Below are positions 1 through 5,351 of a stretch of DNA of 8,198 bases, one piece after another; the stretch's first letter is position 1, and each line of letters opens with the position of its first letter. The translations under genes were made by a program, and so were the position numbers. This DNA comes from JAWPNA01 sp045402695 (GTDB lineage: Bacteria > Acidobacteriota > Polarisedimenticolia > JACPZX01 > DASXTC01): the NCBI GenBank assembly GCA_045402695.1, contig JAWPNA010000070.1:1-8198 (forward strand), written 5' to 3'. The notes below the pieces were generated by a model, which saw only the letters and a program-made list of their open reading frames with translations, did not search any database and was not told where the DNA came from.

Positions 1-380
1 TTCACGGCGGCGGTCACGTCGGACTCCTCGCGCCAGGGGAAAAGAGTTCGCCGGTACCTCCCGCGCAGCAGTCGACGATAGTCGGCGGCGACGGCCAGGT
101 ATCCGCGGCTGGCCAGGTCCCAGATCACCCCGCGCATCTCGATGGCAGTGCCTCCGGCCGGAGGATGAACCAGGACGGCTGGGAACGGGCCCGGATCGCC
201 GGGGCAGGCCCACTCTAGGTGGATGCGCAACGCGCCGCGCTCCGAGTCCTCCGACCAGGTTGTGATCCTGAGAGGTACCACCTTTGGGTAGATGAGGTGG
301 TGCTGCATGCACGACGCGGAACACGCGCCGGCGGCCAGCGGCGCGAGGAGAGTAAAGACGATTCGCCACATCGATCTCAT
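1..380 (-). CDS. Secreted alpha/beta hydrolase (dienelactone-hydrolase-like), 3' part cut by window edge
   Basis: An open frame reads without a stop for 126 codons from the ATG at 378-380 to the left window edge. The start is set by an AGGAGG at 387-392, six bases upstream; the alternative ATG at 369-371 lies too far from it. Residues 1-20 are a signal sequence ending in an AGAC that could be a lipobox (Cys20), although Ala at -3 is unusual; SASC with Cys24 is a second option. After it come segments typical of the first half of an alpha/beta hydrolase: strand FPAVLVHPPAGG (residues 66-77, His72 at the oxyanion-loop position), a helix, and a strand GYLAVAADYRR (93-103), followed by a WREESDVTAAV helix. 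The nucleophile elbow and the rest of the catalytic triad would lie beyond the window, so activity cannot be judged. The substrate is unknown. The start lies 171 bases downstream of the preceding same-strand gene, so co-transcription is possible but not shown. Confidence 0.72.
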   Translation of the reverse strand, partial: MRSMWRIVFTLLAPLAAGACSASCMQHHLIYPKVVPLRITTWSEDSERGALRIHLEWACPGDPGPFPAVLVHPPAGGTAIEMRGVIWDLASRGYLAVAADYRRLLRGRYRRTLFPWREESDVTAAV

Positions 381-551
381 CGTGCTCCTCCTGCCGGCCT
401 GCTGGCGAGCGGTGAGACTGTCGTCAGTTTTTCCGAAGAGGTCCTCACGGACGTGACGGTTGCGAAAGCCCGCGATGACGTGCTCACCGCGCGGGACGGC
501 CGGATTCTCGGGTCGGCTCCACCTCCAGCCGCGGTCGGAGCGTCGGCCCGG
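381..551. other. Intergenic stretch between two minus-strand genes
   Basis: There is no supportable gene here. It contains a weak inverted repeat (CCCGCG at 469-474 against CGCGGG at 490-495, loop 15) downstream of the stop at 552, and the hydrolase ribosome binding site at its left end. There is no T-run after the repeat on the minus strand, so a terminator is not supported. I see no convincing promoter. Confidence 0.5.
387..392 (-). promoter_or_regulatory. Ribosome binding site of the alpha/beta hydrolase
   Basis: On the minus strand this reads AGGAGG, six bases before the ATG at 378-380. It decides between two nearby in-frame ATG codons. Confidence 0.7.
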
Positions 552-1072
552 TTATCGCGCGTCTCCCAGCTTGGCGTTCGCCGTGGGAGCCTCTAGCCAA
601 CGCGCGATGTCCTCCCCGATCGCCTTCGTGCAGCGACCGATGATGGAGCAGGTGCCCTTGAATCCGGCAAACATGCCTCCCGTCGAGAAGCGCTTTGCGC
701 GGAAGGAGTCGGCCTCCTTGCCGTTCTCGTAGAGCTGACCTTTGACGGTCATCCACTTGGGCCCCGAGTAGCCCCCCCACCCGGCGCCCACACTTCGGTG
801 ATCTCCAGCTCGAGGACGCGACCCTTCTCGTGGTCGAGCGGACCCTCCACGATCTCCACCCTGTCGCCCGCGAACTCTTTCACGAACTTGGAGATCTTGG
901 TGTCGAGCTCGCACTCGTTGCGCACAGCCGTCGATATGTCCACGTTCGCAGCGATCGGGATCGAGCGCTGGATCTTGACGACTTCGCCGGCGGCTGCCGG
1001 CAGCGCAGCGAGCAAGGCCGCGCTCGCCACCAACGCGATGCCTGCTACACGAGTCGTTCGTACTGATGCCAT
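552..1072 (-). CDS. Conserved small periplasmic protein, frameshifted at a C7 run
   Basis: The ATG at 1070-1072 follows GGGAGG (1080-1085) by seven bases. The first frame gives a signal peptide (residues 1-28, ending PAAAG) and a domain up to GGG at residue 100, then runs into unrelated sequence and stops at 749. A second minus-strand frame picks up at once with GYSGPKWMTVKG and ends at 552. Adding one base in the C7 run at 772-778 joins the two into a coherent 173-aa protein. Its second half has a glycine-rich turn, a strand-rich region, a KGTCSIIGRC segment (Cys142 and Cys148) and an amphipathic C-terminal helix IGEDIARWLEAP. I recall similar exported proteins of unknown function in Proteobacteria but can give no family name. 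No lipobox is visible, so it is probably soluble in the periplasm. Either the sequence lost one base in the homopolymer or the gene is a recent pseudogene. Confidence 0.7.
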
Positions 1073-1079
1073 GGTTCCA

Positions 1080-1085
1080 CCTCCC
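1080..1085 (-). promoter_or_regulatory. Ribosome binding site of the 173-aa periplasmic protein
   Basis: GGGAGG on the minus strand, seven bases before the ATG at 1070-1072. It supports that start over upstream in-frame alternatives. Confidence 0.65.
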
Positions 1086-1344
1086 GTTTGAACCGCCGCA
1101 TGCCGATCGCCGCCACACCCAAGTGCCCGACTTGCGGCGAGGGATTACGTCTCCTCTACTGAGACCCCGTTGCGTCCCCCGATGGCCGCCGGTTCGCCGT
1201 CCCTGTGATCAACATGTCGAAAGCGCTCGCAGCGATCTCGATCTCGGGGTCGGAACGCACGTACCTCCGGCCGATCGTTGATCAGCCGCACATGGACTCG
1301 GGTAGGATCACATTCGTAGTCAACAGATCGCCGCGGTTCAGGCG

Positions 1345-1367
1345 CGGGCCGAGCGAAGCGAGGCCCG
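1345..1367 (-). terminator. Possible terminator-like hairpin after the DUF3192-like gene
   Basis: CGGGCC at 1345-1350 pairs with GGCCCG at 1362-1367 across an 11-base loop. It lies 30 bases past the stop codon of the minus-strand gene ending at 1398. There is no T-run after it, so it is not a classic intrinsic terminator; it could be an mRNA-stabilising stem or chance in GC-rich DNA. Confidence 0.25.
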
Positions 1368-1397
1368 TCGCCTGGAACCGCTGGTTGGGCACTGACG

Positions 1398-1778
1398 TCA
1401 CGGCTTCATGCCACGAAGTGCGCTGTGGCCCCAGCCACTGACCGCCCCATTTTTCAGAATGATTGGGGTGGCCTGTGAATCGCGAAGCGGAGTGAACGGC
1501 GGATGCGGGCGCGTGAGGTAATACAAAACCTCGTATGTATCTGACCCGCGCTGAAAAGCTTCAGTCCTGTAGGGGTTGCTGATGGGACCGTCTCGCACCT
1601 CCGAGGTGTAGCTCTTCATCAACGCAATGACCTGTTCCTTTGTCATGCCCAATGAAAGTTGGTTTACGTTTGCGTTGTTTCGGGCCAGCAATTCCTTGTA
1701 GTCCAGGTGCTGGTCATCCCTGGCTTGCGCAGAAGCCGCAAGAATGGCAATCATTGCAGTTGCGACAAAGCGAGTCAT
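1398..1778 (-). CDS. DUF3192/BamE-like small exported protein
   Basis: This 126-aa protein has a signal peptide (residues 1-19, cleavage after ASAQA) and a compact domain. The segment LSLGMTKEQVIALM (41-54) is the strand-turn-helix signature of the SmpA/BamE-like superfamily and of DUF3192. The later YEVLYYLTR strand (82-90) and the IILKNGAVSGWG ending (106-117) also match the DUF3192 pattern of a hydrophobic strand followed by a GWG turn. Such proteins are periplasmic or membrane-anchored and mostly uncharacterised. The ATG at 1776-1778 is preferred because a G-rich GGGGGAA ribosome site sits just upstream and it leaves a clean 13-base gap after the upstream gene; a TTG at 1800-1802 would give eight extra residues and spoil the signal peptide. 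It is the second gene of a two-gene operon. Its DNA is about 54% GC by hand count over 1501-1740, clearly below the synthase genes. Confidence 0.7.
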   Translation of the reverse strand: MTRFVATAMIAILAASAQARDDQHLDYKELLARNNANVNQLSLGMTKEQVIALMKSYTSEVRDGPISNPYRTEAFQRGSDTYEVLYYLTRPHPPFTPLRDSQATPIILKNGAVSGWGHSALRGMKP

Positions 1779-1791
1779 AGAGTTCCCCCAA

Positions 1792-2205
1792 TCAGTGCCC
1801 AACGCTCTTTATGGGTCTCTCGAGATTCTCGATCCACTGGGTGTACTTCGGGTGTATGATCTGCTCCCCGTTTTTCTTCTCCTTGTACCCCAGGTTAGTG
1901 CTCTTCACGTAGTCGATCCGGATTTGCTTGTCGTCGAACTCAAACCTGATGGTGAGCGAGTGGACCCTGACGTGCAACGAGCTCACGATCTCGCTTGCCG
2001 CCTCGCTAGCCGAAAGGTTCTCTTTGTCCACCGCCCAGCCACGGCCCAGCAAGGCCGTTGAGATCGCCATCGAGATATCGCGGAGCGCCGTGCCCTTCGG
2101 GACCTCGATGGGAGGCGCTTTGTACATCAACTCCGAGCCCCGCGCGCCCATCAAGACCACCAGCGCCGGCAACAGGAGCAGCAGCGGTGCTGTGCTTCTT
2201 AGCAT
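1792..2205 (-). CDS. Small periplasmic protein of unknown function (137 aa)
   Basis: The ATG at 2203-2205 is preceded by AGGAGG (2213-2218) at seven bases. Residues 1-23 form a signal peptide with a leucine-rich core and no lipobox cysteine. The mature part has an alpha/beta layout: helix ALRDISMAISTALLGRGWAV (40-59), a strand around LHVRVHSLTIRFEFD (77-91), then QIRIDYVKSTNLGY (94-107), and a conserved-looking end IHPKYTQWIENLERPI (117-132). This order (RGW motif, two strands, a Y.DS.NL-type turn, then a histidine-anchored Y..W..NL helix) resembles a widespread group of about 140-aa exported proteins and lipoproteins in Proteobacteria with no known role; the resemblance is from memory. It leads the operon with the DUF3192-like gene and has its own sigma70-type promoter. 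Confidence 0.7.
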   Translation of the reverse strand: MLRSTAPLLLLLPALVVLMGARGSELMYKAPPIEVPKGTALRDISMAISTALLGRGWAVDKENLSASEAASEIVSSLHVRVHSLTIRFEFDDKQIRIDYVKSTNLGYKEKKNGEQIIHPKYTQWIENLERPIKSVGH

Positions 2206-2212
2206 TCGAAGT

Positions 2213-2218
2213 CCTCCT
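2213..2218 (-). promoter_or_regulatory. Ribosome binding site of the 137-aa periplasmic protein
   Basis: AGGAGG on the minus strand, seven bases before the ATG at 2203-2205. A perfect match to the anti-Shine-Dalgarno core at good spacing. Confidence 0.75.
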
Positions 2219-2226
2219 CACATCCT

Positions 2227-2255
2227 ATCTAACACAGCCGACGCGAGTGGGTCAA
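2227..2255 (-). promoter_or_regulatory. Sigma70-type promoter of the small-protein operon
   Basis: On the minus strand TTGACC (-35, positions 2250-2255) is separated by exactly 17 bases from TTAGAT (-10, positions 2227-2232). Transcription would begin near 2220, giving a leader of about 15-20 bases that contains the AGGAGG. Five of six bases of the -35 match consensus, as do four of six in the -10, in an otherwise GC-rich region. Confidence 0.6.
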
Positions 2256-2344
2256 CCGCGCCGTGGAAGAAATGTCGTCCTCATCGGATCTTCTCGCATG
2301 ACGCGGGCCAAGCGCCCCCGCCCGTTGCTCCCTACCGGAATATC

Positions 2345-2375
2345 TTGCGGAAATCCGCCCGATCAAGAGTAGAAT
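2345..2375 (+). promoter_or_regulatory. Weak candidate promoter of the pigment synthase operon
   Basis: TTGCGG (2345-2350) and TAGAAT (2370-2375) are separated by 19 bases, longer than ideal. The -10 is good and the position, 55 bases before the GTG at 2431, is sensible. This is the best candidate in the 225-base divergent region 2206-2430, but the evidence is thin. The rest of that region holds only the minus-strand promoter and the two ribosome binding sites. Confidence 0.25.
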
Positions 2376-2419
2376 CCGCCCAACTCGTCGCAGGCAGCCT
2401 GCGAGCACGTCGCGAGGCG

Positions 2420-2424
2420 GGAGG
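2420..2424 (+). promoter_or_regulatory. Ribosome binding site of the short ketosynthase gene
   Basis: GGAGG six bases before the GTG at 2431-2433. It decides in favour of this GTG as the start of the first gene of the operon. Confidence 0.55.
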
Positions 2425-2430
2425 TGTGGG

Positions 2431-2955
2431 GTGGGCCAGGACGGCCGTCTGGCGATCACGGCATACTCACTGTGCAGCTCCCTCGGCCTGTCCACCGCGG
2501 AGCTCATCGAGTCGCTCTCGGAGTCCCGTCCGGGTCTCGGCTCACCCCCTCCCTTACTCCCATTCGAGCCGGTCGGCGGCGCGGTGAACGTCGATCCGCC
2601 CGGGCATCTCACCGAGTACGATACACGCCAGGCTCGCATCGCTCTGCGAACGTTCGAGCAGATCCGGGAGCCGGTCACCAACGCCGAGGGGCGGTATGAC
2701 CCCCGGGGAATCGCGTCTTACCAGCCCGCAGGAGCCCGGGCAGCAGGTGGGCTCGGGGAGCTGTCGGATCTGCTGCGAAGGGACCGCGAGTTCCCGCCAG
2801 CGGCCATCCCGGAATGTCTGGCGAAGTATTCCTGCGCGGCCGGTCTGTCCCTTGTCGGGGCACTGTGGAGACGGAGCGGTACCATGCCCGTGGAGCTCGG
2901 CGCAGAAGGATGGAGCGTGGAAGTCGGGACCGGAGGGAGGATCGAGTCGTGGTGA
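2431..2955 (+). CDS. apeO: Short beta-ketoacyl synthase-like protein, lacks active-site half (apeO position)
   Basis: Starting at GTG 2431 (GGAGG at 2420-2424), this 174-aa frame begins like the APE-locus ketosynthases: first strand LAITAYSLCSSLG (residues 7-19), a PFEP..GAV segment, and YDTRQARIALRTFEQI (62-77), which matches the Y/D.RN.RL...AL.QI pattern of ApeO proteins. The stretch RYDPRGIA...GGLGELSDLLRRDREFPPA can be roughly laid over the following GTSTSSIGETE region. Family members are about 390-400 aa; here the frame ends before any convincing catalytic TACSS motif, and the two catalytic His motifs are absent. CAAG at residues 129-132 is only superficially like an active site. The last codons run into the start of the dehydratase by a GTGA overlap, so the 3' end looks organised rather than random. 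It may be an internally deleted remnant, an assembly collapse, or a truncated chain-length-factor-like partner. The window cannot decide. Confidence 0.5.
   Translation: MGQDGRLAITAYSLCSSLGLSTAELIESLSESRPGLGSPPPLLPFEPVGGAVNVDPPGHLTEYDTRQARIALRTFEQIREPVTNAEGRYDPRGIASYQPAGARAAGGLGELSDLLRRDREFPPAAIPECLAKYSCAAGLSLVGALWRRSGTMPVELGAEGWSVEVGTGGRIESW
2932..2940 (+). promoter_or_regulatory. Ribosome binding site of the dehydratase gene
   Basis: GGAGGGAGG lies inside the 3' end of the upstream gene, 8 bases before GTG 2949 and 11 before GTG 2952. It supports a start at one of these GTG codons rather than the far upstream ATG at 2814, which would add unrelated residues. Confidence 0.6.
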
Positions 2956-3404
2956 GATACCCTCCCATCGAGGCGATCCTGCCCCACCGCGCCCCGATGA
3001 TCCTGCTCGACGAAGTCCAGGACGACACCGAGGGATCCATCATCTGCAAGGTGGCGCTGCACGCCGACTCACCTTTCGTCGAGGACCGGCGCGTTTCCGC
3101 GGTCGTCGCCGTGGAGTACATGGCGCAGTGCGTGGCGGCCTATGCGGGCCTCGCTGCCTTTCGGCAAGGCAAGCCGGTTCGCATCGGCTACGTGATCGGG
3201 GCCCGCCTCGTGGAGTTCTCGGTCGATGCCTATGCGGTGGACCAGGAGCTGCTCATCAGGGCGAGCAAGGTTTGGGGCGATGACGCTCTCGGGAACTTCG
3301 AATGCAGTGTGGACGCGAGTGGGCGCCGCGTCGCCACCGGCGTTCTGACGGTTTACCAGGGCGACCTCGATGACGCTAGGATCGGGAGGGTGGGACCGCC
3401 GTGA
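2952..3404 (+). CDS. apeP: ApeP-type 3-hydroxyacyl-ACP dehydratase (hotdog fold)
   Basis: This 150-aa protein dehydrates 3-hydroxyacyl-ACP intermediates to the enoyl stage during polyene chain elongation in the cytoplasm; in characterised APE systems ApeP works as a heterodimer with a second dehydratase, ApeI, which is not in this window. Visible features: YPPIEAILPHRAPMILLDEV (residues 3-22), the FabA/FabZ-type N-terminal strand; KVALHADSPF (33-42) with His37 at the usual active-site histidine position; VAVEYMAQCVAAYAG (52-66), the central hotdog helix with Glu55; then GKPVRIGYVIGAR and a final TVYQGD strand. Length fits the family. GTG 2952 gives the 4-base GTGA overlap with the upstream stop; GTG 2949 is equally possible and adds one residue. 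Its own stop overlaps the next start. Assignment of His37 and Glu55 as catalytic is by analogy with FabZ. Confidence 0.85.
   Translation: MRYPPIEAILPHRAPMILLDEVQDDTEGSIICKVALHADSPFVEDRRVSAVVAVEYMAQCVAAYAGLAAFRQGKPVRIGYVIGARLVEFSVDAYAVDQELLIRASKVWGDDALGNFECSVDASGRRVATGVLTVYQGDLDDARIGRVGPP
3384..3389 (+). promoter_or_regulatory. Ribosome binding site of the ketoreductase gene
   Basis: GGGAGG inside the end of the dehydratase gene, 11 bases before GTG 3401. The spacing is long, so initiation probably also relies on translational coupling through the GTGA overlap. Confidence 0.45.
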
Positions 3405-4123
3405 AACCGCGGGCTCTGGTCACCGGTGGGAGCCGCGGCATCGGGGCGTCAATCGCGGAGGCGCTCGCCTCGGCAGGCCATCCGATCATCCTCAACTACC
3501 GGGTCAACCGGGAGGCGGCCGAGGGTGTCAAGGCACGCATCGAGCGTGCCGGTGGCACCGTGGAGCTGGCTCCGTTCGACGTCATCGATCGCGAGGCGAC
3601 GACCCGGACGATTGAGACGCTCCTGTCCGCGGACGTCCCCATCGGGGTCGTCGTGAACAACGCGGGGGTCGCGCGGGACAAGCCATTCCCGAACATCCTG
3701 CCATCCGACTGGGAGGAGGTGACCCGCACCACCCTCGACGGCTTCTTCAACGTGACACGCCCCCTGATCATGCCGATGATCCGGCGTCGCTGGGGGAGGA
3801 TCATCAACATCGCCTCGGTCTCCGGGGTGGTCGGCAGCCGAGGACAGGTGAACTACTCCGCGGCGAAAGCGGGCCTCATCGGAGCAACCCGCTCACTCGC
3901 GCAGGAAGTCGCTCGACGAGGGATCACCGTGAACGCCGTCGCTCCCGGGCTGATCGAGACGGACATGATCAAGAAGGCCCCGATTGAAGAGATCCTCAAG
4001 ATGATCCCGGCGCGCCGCCTCGGGCGGCCCGAAGAGGTGGCGAAGCTCGTCGCATTCCTCGCAGGCGAGGACGCGGCCTACATCACGGGCCAGGTCATCG
4101 GGATCAACGGGGGGCTGGCATGA
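3401..4123 (+). CDS. apeQ: 3-oxoacyl-ACP reductase, FabG type (apeQ position)
   Basis: This 240-aa short-chain dehydrogenase reduces 3-ketoacyl-ACP to 3-hydroxyacyl-ACP with NADPH, the step between the ketosynthase and the dehydratase encoded on either side. Motifs in order: TGGSRGIG dinucleotide-binding loop (residues 8-15), NNAG (86-89), IINIASVSG with catalytic Ser139, NYSAAKAG with Tyr152 and Lys156, the APGLIETDM loop (181-189), and the C-terminal YITGQVIGINGG typical of FabG proteins. Length is exactly that of the family. The GTG start at 3401 overlaps the dehydratase stop (GTGA), and the stop overlaps the next ATG (ATGA). One oddity: where FabG proteins have the tetrad Asn in a T-N-L motif, this reads T-T-L (Thr110-Thr111-Leu112). 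The MPM...GRI segment and the neighbours favour an APE-locus reductase over housekeeping FabG. Confidence 0.9.
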   Translation: MKPRALVTGGSRGIGASIAEALASAGHPIILNYRVNREAAEGVKARIERAGGTVELAPFDVIDREATTRTIETLLSADVPIGVVVNNAGVARDKPFPNILPSDWEEVTRTTLDGFFNVTRPLIMPMIRRRWGRIINIASVSGVVGSRGQVNYSAAKAGLIGATRSLAQEVARRGITVNAVAPGLIETDMIKKAPIEEILKMIPARRLGRPEEVAKLVAFLAGEDAAYITGQVIGINGGLA

Positions 4124-5351
4124 CCGGGCCGCATCGGGTCGTCGTGACCGGAATCGGACTGGTGAGCCCGATCGGGAACAATCTACGGGAAGTCTCCACA
4201 TCACTTCAGGAGGGAAGGCACGGCATCGGGACTCGCCCGGACTGGGACGCGATCGGAAGCCTCGGGACGCGGCTGGCGGCCGAGATCAGGGGCCTCGACC
4301 TTTCCGGCTACGTCCGTCACAAGGTCCGGTCCATGGGACGGGTGGCTCTCCTCTCCAACTACGCACGCAGCAGGCCATTGAGGACGCCGGGCTCGAGCCA
4401 GATATGCTCGGCTCGGGGAAGCTGGGGCTCGCTTACGGCTCGACGCACGGCTCGTCGAGCGCGCTGGAGAGCTTTTGCAGGACGCTTTTCAAGGAGAACG
4501 ATCTAAAGGGGATCGGCGGAAGCGCGTACTTGAAATTCATGAGCCACACATGCGTGGCGAACCTCGCCCAGTACTACGGGATCAAGGGACGCGTCATCTC
4601 CACCTGCGCGGCCTGCGTGAGCGCCAGCCAGGCGATCGGCGCCGGCTACGAGCTCGTCAAGCACGGGATCCAGGACGTGATGATCTGCGGCGGCGCGGAA
4701 GAGATGCACTACACGCACGTCGGCGTGTTCGATCTCCTGTATGCCACCTCTACCCACTACAACGACAGGCCGGACCGGTCCCCCCGGCCCTTCGACGCAG
4801 AACACGACGGTCTGGTGGTCGGGGAGGGGGCGGGCACGCTCGTGCTCGAGACCTGGGAGCGAGCGTCGAACAGAGGGGCGAAGATCTACGGCGAGATCGC
4901 CGGCTACGGCACCAACTGCGACGGGACCCATGTGACATCGCCGTCGGCCGAGGGGATGGCGGCGGCGATGCGATTGGCCCTCGATGACGCGAAGATGCCG
5001 CGTGGGGACATCCAATACGTCAACGCGCACGCCACGGCGACCCCGCTGGGAGACATCGCGGAGAGCCAGGCGACAATGCAGGTCCTCGGCGACGAGGTCG
5101 CGATCAGCTCCACCAAGGGGCATACCGGCCACACGCTCGGAGCTTGCGGCGCGATCGAATCGGCTTTCTGCATGATGATGATCCGCGATGGATTCCTGCC
5201 TCCGACTCGCAACCTGGAAACGGTCGATCCACGTTGTGCCCCGCTGAATTACCTGCGGGGGGAGGTCCGGCGGGCGAAGCTGGACACGGTGATGAACAAC
5301 AATTTCGCGTTCGGCGGCATCAACACATCATTGATCATCAGGAGCGTTTGA
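4120..5351 (+). CDS. apeR: Beta-ketoacyl-ACP synthase, FabF type (apeR position), with a 1-base frameshift
   Basis: This is a condensing enzyme that extends the acyl-ACP chain with malonyl units. The frame from ATG 4120 gives VVVTGIGLVSPIGNN and the usual N-terminal domain up to SNYA (residue 82), then turns into unrelated sequence; the correct continuation TQQAIEDAGLEPDM is in another plus-strand frame from 4365 and runs to the stop at 5349-5351. One missing base near 4363-4367 explains this, and restoring it gives 410 aa, the normal FabF length. The catalytic set is complete: Cys166 in STCAACVSASQ, His304 in NAHATAT, Lys333 and His338 in STKGHTGH, and the NNNFAFGGINTSL C-terminus (residue numbers of the restored protein). 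Two small departures are seen: cysteines at both ends of CAAC, and Ala in place of Gly in NAHGTAT. The start overlaps the ketoreductase stop (ATGA). As written, the sequence would make only an inactive N-terminal fragment, or a second product from an internal start such as ATG 4404. Confidence 0.85.
4363..4367 (+). other. Frameshift point in the FabF-type ketosynthase
   Basis: Before this point the ketosynthase is read in the frame of 4120, after it in the frame of 4365. Adding one base (for example reading GCAACGCAG for GCACGCAG) restores a continuous protein across a conserved helix. There is no homopolymer here, so this is not the usual long-read error context. Confidence 0.75.

Larger units (their letters stand above)
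1073..1397. other. Intergenic region of about 325 bases
   Basis: It lies between the end of the DUF3192-like gene and the start of the 173-aa gene, both on the minus strand. It holds a hairpin-forming repeat at 1345-1367, an 8-base inverted repeat TGATCAAC at 1206-1213 / GTTGATCA at 1277-1284 with a 63-base gap, and the ribosome binding site at 1080-1085. I found no convincing -10/-35 pair for the 173-aa gene and no supportable protein gene on either strand. Confidence 0.5.

Noticed and set aside
469..495. Inverted repeat CCCGCG/CGCGGG as terminator of the 173-aa gene
   Set aside because: Loop of 15, only 6 pairs, no T-run on the minus strand, and such repeats are common by chance at this GC content.
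1100..1162. Short plus-strand frame of 20 codons with a CPTCG zinc-ribbon-like motif
   Set aside because: It stops after 20 residues with only one Cys pair, the continuation after the stop is not protein-like, there is no ribosome site, and it overlaps the leader of a well-supported minus-strand gene.
1149..1165. GTCTC/GAGAC mini-hairpin upstream of the 173-aa gene
   Set aside because: Only five pairs and far from the start codon; no riboswitch or attenuator features.
1206..1284. TGATCAAC / GTTGATCA 8-base inverted repeat as an operator
   Set aside because: The arms are 63 bases apart, do not extend, and are not placed on a recognisable promoter.
1928..2587. Long plus-strand open frame (219 codons)
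   Set aside because: It is antisense to the 137-aa gene and then overlaps the first ketosynthase gene in another frame; composition is Arg/Ser/Pro-rich as expected for a shadow frame, and no domain is recognisable.
4503..5132. Minus-strand open frame of 209 codons under the ketosynthase
   Set aside because: It is antisense to the conserved catalytic part of the ketosynthase; Arg/Asp/Val-rich composition is typical of a GC-driven shadow.
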